Below are positions 50,198 to 58,243 of a stretch of DNA of 64,000 nt, piece by piece (position 1 is the stretch's first letter; every line of letters starts with the position of its first letter). Below the pieces are notes generated by a model. That model was not told where the DNA came from and ran no database searches. It was given only the letters and a program-made list of their open reading frames with translations. A program made the position numbers and the translations under genes. This DNA comes from Cycas panzhihuaensis (Eukaryota > Cycadophyta). The stretch covers positions 152,837,741 to 152,901,740 of the forward strand of contig CM041465.1 in the NCBI GenBank assembly GCA_023213395.1. The letters are read 5' to 3'.

Positions 50198-50563
50198 TGT
50201 TAAGATTTCAACATGGAGAACACTCATCAACAGCAAGATCAATAACATCAACAGAGATTAACACAATATAATCAGAATGTATTACCATACCAAAAGCACC
50301 AAAGACTCAACATGAGCCTTGATGATGTGATGCATTTACATATTACCTCAACCACCTTTATATACCAAAGAGGTGGGAGACTATACATCCCAAGTGGTGC
50401 ATGTGGGACAAATACCTTTGTCCTGAGTAATAGCATTATACCACAAACTTGACCAATAAACTTATATCCTTTTACATAGTATTATAATGACCCTTTGACC
50501 CTAAGACTTAGGACTATCACTTATTATCCTAGGACCCACATACATTAAACATTATTTCTAACA
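50198..50563 (-). repeat. 3' LTR of N5
   Basis: 366 bp; minus orientation TGTTAGAAATAATG to GAAATCTTAACA. Very similar to the other copy, with few differences. Confidence 0.95.
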
Positions 50564-50589
50564 CCTCCCCTTAATGTTTAATGTTTGAA

Positions 50590-50805
50590 CTAAGGACAAT
50601 TTGACATACATTGACACTTGACATGAATAGACATTAAAGACAATATAACTGTCAATAGACTCTGATGCACTTTGTCTCCTTTGAATCTCCACCACCTTGA
50701 TCTTGGAAAGGTCTTGAACACCATGTCTTGGGCATGGTCTTGGTCTTCAACTTTGTAGTGTCTTTTGAACTGACGATCCTCAGACTTTGTCTCTTTCAAC
50801 TTCAC
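50590..50805 (-). pseudogene. N5 C-terminal peptide with HYK-FKTFPR motif
   Basis: A minus-strand frame next to the polypurine tract encodes KRHYKVEDQDHAQDMVFK then TFPRSRWWRFKGDK. The HYK-x-x-D-x-D-x5-D-x-x-F-K-T-F-P-R pattern matches the last of the three repeats in N4 at the same position, although the two elements have unrelated LTRs. Function unknown. Confidence 0.7.
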
Positions 50806-51541
50806 ACATAATTGAGAATCCTTGGGGTGTCATTCAAATATGTCTTTTATCACCTGTTTGCTTCTCCCTGCTTCAGTATGTGAGTGACCAAAGTAGACGT
50901 TAGCAATATCATCATTATCCAAATGTAGCAATGAGTTAACAACTGTTAAGACACCATTATCCTCCCCTGAATTAATGGGTTTATTGAGACAAGTTCCTGC
51001 AAGTTGTGTGATATACCCTATTTTCTTTGTGTCACTCAAGGAGTTCCATGAACTAAGTATAATGAGAATTTCCATGATACTCACATGCATATACTTCCTG
51101 ATTATGGATATGCACATATGTCAATCTGATTGACTTTCACAGTCAGGTAACCTATCCAAAAGGTGATATGGATTTGATAAGCCAGATTCTGATGACATGA
51201 TATTCTCCTTATGTTCCTTTGAAAATAACTTTCTAGTGCTGCTCTAGGATATACTGCTATAATTTTGATCTTTTCAAAGATGAAAATGGAGAATGTAGCT
51301 GAGTTGAGGGAGATCACGGATATTTTCCAATACATGCAAATCATTGTATGACCTGTCACCATTTGATTCTTCCTATTAACTTGTCAACACAAACTAGGAT
51401 AACATTATCCATACCTTTTGTTAGACAACTCATGTCTGCATGAACTATTATTGGCAAAGATTGATGCCTGAGATCTTCAGCCTCCATAGATGGTTCCTCG
51501 ATGAGACTTAAGGTATTTGATAGAGTCATGGCTTTGTCTTG
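50806..51541 (-). other. N5 segment between Gag and the C-terminal motif
   Basis: Contains two minus-strand open frames (51102-51362 and 50830-51117) without recognisable domains; they may be the frame-shifted continuation of the element's protein. Confidence 0.4.
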
Positions 51542-51997
51542 CTACTTTTCCCTTTTTTCTTTCCTCTTCAATTTCTTCCTTTGATTCTTTGCCCTTTTGG
51601 TTCTTTGCTGCTGCACTTCTTCAGGTCCTTTTTCATGCACTTCTGTCAGTAGTTTCCAAGCATCTTCAGCTGAGTCAGAATTCTGCAGAACCTGAATAAT
51701 AAAGTGATAGGAAGTAGGGAGGTTGTCCTTATCAATGGCTGCAAGTATCACGTCAATAACAATTCTGTTTTTCCTTTTGAAGATTTCCTCCCCTTCTTCG
51801 TGCGCCATTTCAGTCCCTATGACTGTTTTCCAAAGTTTCTTCACTACAAATAAACTTTCCATCTTAATTTTCCAAAAACAAAAATTAGTTCCAGTGTATT
51901 TGGGGAGAGGAAAGATGAGATCTGATAACCAATATTCATTTCTCTTAGGCACAAAAGTGATAATGTCACTTAACTCCATGATATACGAAGAAGTCAA
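51542..51997 (-). CDS. Gag-like protein of N5 (DUF4219/UBN2 type)
   Basis: An uninterrupted frame of 151 codons. It has a Copia Gag N-terminus: ELSDIITFVPKRNEYWL, then LPKYTGTNFCFWKIKMESLF with the typical F-x-x-W-K-x-K-M block, KLWKTVIG, and the DSAEDAWKLLTEVHEKGPEE helix, which aligns with N4. It ends in a very basic tail (KNQRKKLKRKEKREK) that could bind nucleic acid in place of a zinc knuckle. Normal Copia Gag is longer (about 250-350 residues), so this is a short form. The start was chosen at the first Met; a second in-frame Met six codons on is also possible. Confidence 0.7.
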   Translation of the reverse strand: MTSSYIMELSDIITFVPKRNEYWLSDLIFPLPKYTGTNFCFWKIKMESLFVVKKLWKTVIGTEMAHEEGEEIFKRKNRIVIDVILAAIDKDNLPTSYHFIIQVLQNSDSAEDAWKLLTEVHEKGPEEVQQQRTKRAKNQRKKLKRKEKREK

Positions 51998-52029
51998 TCA
52001 CAGCTGTAATTCTCAGGATTCATGAACAA

Positions 52030-52739
52030 AATTTTAACAACTTATAATGCATCAATAGAGGATATCATAGCAGTAATAATCTGGACTTAGTGTCAATAGT
52101 TTGAGAACATTCAACAGATGTAGTTCAAGTACCTCCTCAATTAATAGTAACTTGTTCATTCATTGGTTCTCTACCACTGTATCACTACACAAGTGTGCCC
52201 TAAATTCTTCAAGGCAGATGGCTTCAGTTAACTAGACAAGCATACCATGTGGGATTCAGTCATTACCTTGAGAAGGGTGTTGCTTTAGTTGAGTGTCGTA
52301 GTCTTCCTTCAAAAAGACTTCTGACAAACAGTGCTCATATTTGGTCCCACGTCTCTCTTCTCACATACAATTTGGTATTTCCAATCATAATCTACCTTCA
52401 GTCCAGAATTCTGGTACAAATTTTGCCTACTATGTTCCTCTGTAGAACCAGTGGCTTGCACCCTCTGTGGTGGCATGTCTTCATAGACTCTGCGTCTCTG
52501 CTTGATAATTGCATCTTCATTGTCTCCATGCTCAGTCCTCCACAGATTCTTGCATACTTGCTGTCAATAGTCGCTCTGCCAGGAGTATGCAAGGTGACTA
52601 CGGTTCAGATCTTCTCCATTAGTTATAGCTACCTCAATTCTTTTCTAGCACACAGTGAGCATAGACAGCTCTAGCGGTATCGCACAAGAGCCAAGAATAG
52701 TATCATAAATGCCTTGTCAGATAAGTGCATAGCAGTAGG
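52030..52739. other. Unassigned internal segment of N5
   Basis: More GC-balanced than the flanking DNA. A 141-codon plus-strand frame at 52249-52674 has no family I recognise. It may be further captured host sequence, given its neighbours. Confidence 0.4.
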
Positions 52740-53250
52740 CTGAGTCCTATCGATCCTTGACTGTGATTCTTTTCAACTACAGACTCAAAGATCTGCATCT
52801 TAGTCCAAACTCCTGTGGCCAAGCTCGCAAAGACAGCCACGCCCAATGATATTCCTGCGTCAAACTTTCCTAGTGTTGATATTAACAAGGATACAGCTGG
52901 TGTGACCAACAAATGTAGCAGCTCCAGCAGCTCAAGCAGCGACTCTGGGTCGTAATCTAGTGATTTAGATTCAGGAAGCTCATCTGGGAGTGATTCAGAT
53001 GCAGAGGAAGCACATTCTGCATATGCACCCCACAAGGATCTGGTAGATTCTAGTACTATTTGTGAGCAGAGGGGTGGCTCCAAACCTGGTACTGGTGGTG
53101 TAAAAAAAGGGTTGCGAGTGTTTTGGATGAAGAGAATACTCATCCGAAGCCTGCTATCTCTGAGAGGCCTGGGAGTGCATTTGGGTACCCAGACAGTGGA
53201 ATTGCAAGGCCGTGCGCTCTGGTACACAGAGCTGCTAGTGTAGATACACT
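52740..53250 (+). pseudogene. Possible second captured host gene fragment (Ser/Asp-rich)
   Basis: Plus strand, antisense to N5. The frame encodes TPVAKLAKTATPNDIPASNF, then a CSSSSSSSSDSGS run, one stop, SSDLDSGSSSGSDSDAEEAH and SAYAPHKDLVDSSTICEQRG. Such an S/D-rich acidic stretch is seen between the bromodomain and C-terminal parts of plant BET (GTE) proteins, and this is the best guess, but the run is low-complexity and similar stretches occur in other nuclear proteins. The same DNA gives a 174-codon frame on the minus strand, which I take as its shadow. The fragment is probably exon-derived, since it is codon-structured and GC-richer than retroelement DNA. Confidence 0.35.
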
Positions 53251-53390
53251 TTATGTCTGTACTAGCCCCTAATAAGAATCTGAGGCAGTGGGTCCGACAC
53301 GCCTAAGAAAACCACAGAGGTCCTCAAGATGGCAATAGGAGCACCGAATACGCTTTATAAGGAAAGTGCAAGTTGGCAGGGTTGAATCAG

Positions 53391-54005
53391 GTCAAACACA
53401 AGACTTGTGGGACCACAAGCTGCTATATTCAATACCTCTAATTTTGAGCAATGCAAGCAGTCTATCTCTCAGTCTCCAAGAATTTCAGCTTGCATTCATT
53501 ATGAACGGCCATTCCAGACGATGCATTGGCCATTTTAGCAGATTTCCTAGTCTAAAATCTACCCAGAAAGTTCACTTCTGGCAAAACACACACAGATCTC
53601 AAAAATCCTCGCTACGCAGATTGATTATATACGCAGAGGCCCGATAATAGCCCTGATGTTACAAACACAGGAACAGAAACCAGGCTCCCAAAGAAATTTG
53701 TTGCAGGTTGTGTCAGATATAGTAGGGGATCATTTATTTTCCCTGGAGCCCAGCCATCTCCTCACAGGAGTTTTGCAGAGGAAGTGGGTTAATTGGAGAA
53801 ATATTTTGGAAATCTTGGCTATGGAGGCAACGCTTACGTAATGGGCAATCCTATAAATTCTCACACCTGGCACATTTATTGTGCTTCCTCTGAGAAGGTT
53901 TTATGTGACAATAACTCAGACCCAATTTATACATTGGAGATGTGCATGACACAATTGAACCGTGCGCATGCCTCTGTGTTTTACAAGGGCAATTCTAAAC
54001 CGCAG
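53391..54005 (+). pseudogene. S-adenosylmethionine decarboxylase gene fragment captured in N5
   Basis: The plus strand (antisense to N5) encodes the middle of a plant AdoMet decarboxylase, the polyamine enzyme that makes decarboxylated AdoMet. Part 1 (53391-53471) gives KTCGTT and, after a one-base frameshift, LLYSIPLILSNASSLSLS. Part 2 (53707-54005) gives [49 protein letters not shown] and YTLEMCMTQLNRAHASVFY, with one TAA stop near 53788. These are hallmark blocks of the family; the KTCGTT-Cys is the conserved catalytic-region Cys. The N-terminal processing site and the DPCGYSMN block are missing, so it is a fragment of about 125 codons out of about 350. It is too short and broken to make an enzyme. 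The call rests on remembered family motifs, but many long blocks agree. Confidence 0.85.
53472..53706 (+). other. Probable intron inside the SAMDC fragment
   Basis: Between the two coding parts lie 235 bases that start GT (CTCTCA|GTCTCC) and end AG (TTGTTGCAG|GTTGTG). Joining the flanks restores the decarboxylase frame exactly at a split Ser codon. The interval itself has no similarity to the protein. An unrelated insertion at this place is the alternative. Confidence 0.6.
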
Positions 54006-54660
54006 AGTCAGAAGAGGCTCGTGCCACCCCGGGTCCATCGCCAAGAGAGATTCCACTTCCAGATGTGAAGTACTCTATGGTTCAGAAATCAATATCCTGA
54101 CAAGGTACATCCAGAGGAACGTGGAATGCAAGTTCAACCCCTGTATGACCTTAATCCATCATCTCCATACCATAATTCATATTCTCGCTTCCAGGAATCT
54201 AAAGAAACCCGACACTGATTTCTCAGTCTTAACTAAGGGAAATACAGCATGAAAGATAATACTAAAGATAAGGTGACCCAGAAGGGGCAGAATCCAGATG
54301 TGAAGCAACCTACGGTTCAGAATTTAGGAACATGGAACGCAACACCCCAAATTGATAGCGTTGTTCTTTTCCCAACCTGCCATGCTGATACGTCTGCTCA
54401 CATGGTCGGTTTCCTCTGCATCTCATACAACTCCAGATCCTTCAAATTCCTTCTCACTGAAGCCTGGAGCTCTTGGTCCATATCATGGTTCATTGAAGGG
54501 AAGCATAGTCAGCCCTCCTAGCTTAGATGCAGCAATTGCAGGAGGGTATATAGTGCTAATGGAGAGAGAGCCTAGGGCATCACCACAGATACTCAGATGT
54601 ATGAAGACCAGGGTTTTGGCAGTGGCAACTAGGGTTTTACAATGAACCCTAAACATATTC
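54006..54660 (+). other. GC-richer segment of unknown origin in N5
   Basis: Follows the SAMDC fragment without a visible boundary signal. Several overlapping open frames (to 54645) include Pro/Ser-rich stretches such as VQPLYDLNPSSPYHNSYSRF and TTPDPSNSFSLKPGALGPYH, which look like exon fragments of a plant gene, but I do not recognise it. Two similar phrases (CCAGATGTGAAG...GGTTCAGAA at about 54058 and 54295) suggest an internal duplication. Confidence 0.35.
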
Positions 54661-54969
54661 CAACATAGAGGTCTCTCTATGCCTATGCAAATCTGACTTC
54701 TTTATTAACAACTTGCCTCAATTTTCACCACCCAGTTTCTTTACCTTAAGACAGTTATTACTTCCAATTTCTTCTCTAACACATAGTAAGCTTATAAGAG
54801 TAGAGTTACCTGGTAAAATTCGGTCTTGTAAAGTTCGGTCTTGTATTACCACAGTACACACCTTGCACCATTAATGACCTTGGGACTTCACCTTCCCAAT
54901 TCGAAAAACTGCCTTCTTCCTTGGCTGGAACTTGGTGACCAGCACCGCAATGCCCTCAATATGCAACCA

Positions 54970-54981
54970 GCTCTGATACCA
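54970..54981 (-). other. Primer-binding site of N5
   Basis: TGGTATCAGAGC on the minus strand, abutting the 5' LTR. Confidence 0.92.
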
Positions 54982-55347
54982 TATTAAGATTTTAACATGG
55001 GGAATACTCATCAACAACAAGATCAATAACATCAACAGAGATTAACACAATATAATCATAATGTATTACCATACCAAAAGTACCAAAGACTCAACATGAG
55101 CCTTGATGATGTGATGCATTTACATACTACCTCAACCACCTTTATATACCAAAGAGGTGGGAGACTATACATCCCAAGTGGTGCATGTGGGACAAATACC
55201 TTTGTCCTGACTAATAGCATTATACCACAAACTTGACTAATAAACTTATATCCTTTTACATAGTATTATAATGACCCTTTGACCCTAAGACTTAGTACTA
55301 TCACTTATTATCCTAGGACCCACATACATTAAACATTATTTCTAACA
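54982..55347 (-). repeat. 5' LTR of N5
   Basis: 366 bp, same length as the partner at 50198-50563. The terminal CA (minus) is mutated to TA. Confidence 0.95.
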
Positions 55348-55352
55348 GACTA

Positions 55353-56309
55353 ATGTGACTAGGGGCAAATCTCTTAAGGGGGGCTAAGATCCTTTTAACA
55401 TGGAAATAAAAGTTTATAGAAAAGGATTTAATTTTTAATTCTTATAAACTTTATAGCTATAATAAAAAGAATATCAATATGTATCATGCCGCGATAGAAA
55501 AATAATCAAATAGACATGATTTGTATGACTACAATGCACTGATAATGATTGAGGGAGTGTTAAATTGGGGGTGTTGAGGATCCTGCTAGAGTATCGAACA
55601 GAAAAAATTAAAAAAAAAAAAATTATATATATATATAATGCACATAAATGGAGTGGATAGCGCGTGGCCTGTGTGAGAGTACAATGACAAAACTAAAATG
55701 AAAATTACTTGTTTAAAAATTAGATCTAGGTTGTAGTAGCACATAGGGGGTACTCGAGTAGGTAGACTTTGACAGTGTAAATTTTTTTTTTTTTAAATTA
55801 AAAAAAAATGTGAAAAACAATGCAAAAATGTTGAAAACTTAAGAAACTGGATCTAAGGTTGGATCTCACCAACAGAGAGACGATTTATCATGAAATTTTA
55901 GAAGGGGATAAATATCTAAGATGACTAGTTGCTGGTAAATTTTCATGGCAAACTAAGCTTTGTAGAGGAGAAATGAAGTAGAAGAAATAATGCTTAAAAA
56001 TAAGGAACTGAGGTTAAATTAGCAATATCTCCCTTCATAAGGTATGAAATCACAAACCATTTTTTCTGGAAGGTAGATGGTTTAGTGATGAATCCAATCA
56101 GTAGTCATATGCTTGAATTTTGATCAGTGGTTGGAGAGCTAGATCAATTTGAATGTAGGGTATCACTCTTTGAAAGAACAACAACAAAATATCACATAAA
56201 TAAATATAAAAATTAATCAAATATTTTGATATAATAAAGTTTAACTATAGAGCAATCAAATATATATTAAAATAAAATGAATTGATTACAAATCCATGCA
56301 ACCATGCAT
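55353..56309 (-). other. Leader of Copia C3, outer part
   Basis: Non-coding. A poly-A/(TA)n run lies at 55608-55638 and a T-run followed by an A-run at about 55783-55808, which could fold into a hairpin. Confidence 0.6.
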
Positions 56310-56321
56310 GCTTTGATACCA
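56310..56321 (-). other. Primer-binding site of Copia C3
   Basis: TGGTATCAAAGC on the minus strand, two bases from the 5' LTR; one transition from the tRNA-iMet complement. Confidence 0.88.
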
Positions 56322-56323
56322 AA

Positions 56324-56619
56324 TTTTATTCGCAGAGGAGTAGAGTAGGTCAGGATGCCATCGTGATTAATAAATTTCTATATAATAGAAGCTGGTGTTG
56401 AAAAAAACCTAGGTTGTAATACAACCCTTTAAATAGAATTTTAGGGAGACTCCTAAGCGTCTCAACCTGACCTGCATGTTATCCATTAAAAATTAAAAAA
56501 TAAATTAAAATAATAAAGCATACTTAAATATGTCAATTAATGATGGCTTAGAAAGGCTCTAGGTACCTTAGGGAGCCCTAGGTGCACATATCCTTAGGAC
56601 ATTAGGGGTTATCCCAACA
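56324..56619 (-). repeat. 5' LTR of Copia C3
   Basis: 296 bp, minus orientation TGTTGGGATAACCCC to GAATAAAA; pairs with 40435-40751. Confidence 0.9.
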
Positions 56620-56624
56620 CATCT

Positions 56625-57188
56625 CACATTAAGCATTTTAATATTTATATTTATACTTCATAGTTTATCTTTTTAAAGCCTCATATATTTGTCATTACTT
56701 GAAGAGACTATAATTTGAACATTGATCATTATTTCAAAGTCTAGTGCTTTGCATTTGAATATTAAAAGCTTCATGCTTTTAGCTCATAATTTTATCTCCT
56801 TATTGATTCACTTGAATCTTTTAGTAAAGGTGCATTTAGTTTTATTTCAATAAAGGTTGTTTATATTATTTTTTAAGGAGCACACATTTATGACTATTTG
56901 CATGTTGTATTTCATTTGAAAGGCTCATTTGATGTTATTTACTCTTAATAAGATTTTGAAATTAAAGGATCATTTTTGAAGAGCATTTCAAAGTTACATT
57001 GGGTTATTTGAAGGTACATTAGCTATTCTAAAGACTTATGAAGGTTACTTTGCAAATAGCATTCATTGAATCTAATTTGAAAGGATTATTTATCATTTAT
57101 TTGTCTCATAGTTTAAGAGGATATATCTCTTTTTTATTGCTCATTACAAGATTAATTTCTAATTAGAGGTTATAATTTATTAATTACA
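56625..57188 (+). other. Leader of element E, part 4
   Basis: Last leader segment, T-rich, with recurring CATTTGAA/TTGAAAGG words. No gene. Confidence 0.7.
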
Positions 57189-57875
57189 ATGATAATGAAT
57201 GAAGATAAATTAAGGTTTCCAATATTTGATGAGACTAACTTTCACATTTAAAAATATATTTTAAAAACCCATCTCATTACAAATAATTTATGGCATTATG
57301 TAAGTGATGGTTATCTTAAAAATGAACCCAAATTTAGAGAAAACTTGAAAAAAGATAATGAAGCCTTAACTCTAATCTTTTCTACACTAAATGATGATGT
57401 ATTCACTAGTGTTGGTGATTTAACCATGTCAAAATCGGTTTGGGATACCCTAGACTCACTTTATGAGGGAGAAATTTTAGATTTAAATAAACTTGACTAT
57501 ATTGACAATGTGTTTTTTGTGAGACAAATGATAGAGCACGTGTTAGTTGATGAAAAGTCTAATATTACGTATAATATTAAAGATTCCATTGAGACTAATG
57601 ATCACATTGCTATATTTGAGACTATATGTATATTTAACCTGGTTGACTCTCATCAAAAGGACAAAGTTAAAGATGAAGACACTTATACTTATTTGAAGCA
57701 ACTCACATCTACACTTGAACCATATTTTGCTGAAGATTATCTTAAAAAGATAATGATACAAACTGTTGACCACTTCAAAGATAATAAAGCTAAAGGACAT
57801 AAGTACAATCACCTTGTCAAAGTATACCTAAAGCACTTATACCACAAATTCAAAGAGAAACTAAAGAAGAAGTGA
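57189..57875 (+). pseudogene. Gag-like protein of element E
   Basis: From the ATG at 57189 (MIMNEDKLRFPIFDETNF), broken by one TAA near 57250, then open to the TGA at 57873. UBN2-type Gag pattern: LKTHLITNNLWHYVSDGYL, ENLKKDNEALTLIFSTLNDD, TMSKSVWDTLDSLYEGE. The C-terminal half (YIDNVFFVRQMIEHVLVDEK to KHLYHKFKEKLKKK) is unlike ordinary Gag; it is long, acidic then basic, and has no zinc knuckle. The gene stops nine bases before the polypurine tract, so nothing else can follow it. It presumably works with proteins of an autonomous Copia. Confidence 0.8.
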
Positions 57876-57883
57876 TAAATATT

Positions 57884-57894
57884 AAGGTGGAGTA
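57884..57894 (+). other. Polypurine tract of element E
   Basis: AAGGTGGAGTA immediately before the 3' LTR, the usual Copia form. Confidence 0.85.
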
Positions 57895-58238
57895 TATTGG
57901 GGTTAATATCCCTCACTTAACTCCCATCTTAAGAACATGTAAGTGCACACATCCTCATGGTAAGTTAAGGTGAGCTTATTTTATTATGCATTCTAATTGT
58001 TTTATATTATTTTAAATTTAGAGGTTGATGAGGATTCTCTCCTCCCTCCCAAGTATATATTTTATGGTGTTCGAAACCCTGGTGTTCTTCAATACCATCT
58101 TCATTAAAGGAATTTATATGTACTTTCTTCAAAGATGGCTTAATGCAATGATGTTTGCAATGCATACTCTCAATATAGCTTCAATATTACTTTGATTTCT
58201 ATATTCACCTACTCCACTCTATTCTCCGTACTCTAATA
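57895..58238 (+). repeat. 3' LTR of element E
   Basis: 344 bp, TATTGGGGTTAATATCC to ACTCTAATA; same length as 19134-19477. Confidence 0.92.
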
Positions 58239-58243
58239 ATTTG

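Larger units (their letters stand above)
50198..55347 (-). mobile_element. Gag-only LTR retrotransposon N5 carrying host gene fragments
   Basis: 5150 bp in minus orientation with two 366-bp LTRs (50198-50563 is 3', 54982-55347 is 5'), minus-strand PBS TGGTATCAGAGC at 54970-54981, polypurine tract AAGGGGAGG (minus) at about 50564-50572, and perfect TSD GACTA (50193-50197, 55348-55352). It contains a Gag-like gene (51542-51997) but no protease, integrase or RT. Between PBS and Gag lies about 2.9 kb of clearly more GC-rich DNA, including a plant SAM decarboxylase gene fragment in the opposite orientation. It is inserted in the leader of C3. Confidence 0.95.
40435..56619 (-). mobile_element. Ty1/Copia retrotransposon C3 with three nested elements
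   Basis: LTRs at 40435-40751 (3') and 56324-56619 (5'), minus-strand PBS at 56310-56321, polypurine tract AGGGGAGAA (minus) next to 40752, and perfect TSD CATCT (40430-40434; 56620-56624). It carries a TRIM-like element, N4 and N5; without them it is about 7.7 kb, with an unusually long leader (about 2.9 kb) between PBS and gag. It is inserted in the leader of E. Confidence 0.93.
19134..58238 (+). mobile_element. Non-autonomous gag-only LTR retrotransposon E, with nested insertions
   Basis: Two 344-bp LTRs (19134-19477 and 57895-58238) 38 kb apart belong to one element. Both are in the same orientation, a PBS follows the left one, a polypurine tract precedes the right one, and a perfect 5-bp TSD ATTTG flanks the pair (19129-19133; 58239-58243). 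On removing G1, G2 and C3 with one copy of each TSD, about 4.5 kb remain: LTR, a leader of about 2.5-3 kb without recognisable genes, one Gag-like ORF next to the polypurine tract, LTR. No protease, integrase or RT sequence belongs to it, so it fits the TR-GAG class and must have used enzymes from another Copia. It is inserted in the protease of O. Confidence 0.9.

Noticed and set aside
52703-53227. 174-codon minus-strand open frame in N5
   Set aside because: It is antisense to the Ser/Asp-rich plus-strand frame (AGC/GAT-rich DNA is often open on the other strand) and has no family motif.
57895-58238. LTR first taken as a solo LTR, or as the 5' LTR of the Copia pol that follows
   Set aside because: A polypurine tract precedes it, no PBS follows it, and its length, orientation and TSD ATTTG pair it with the LTR at 19134-19477.
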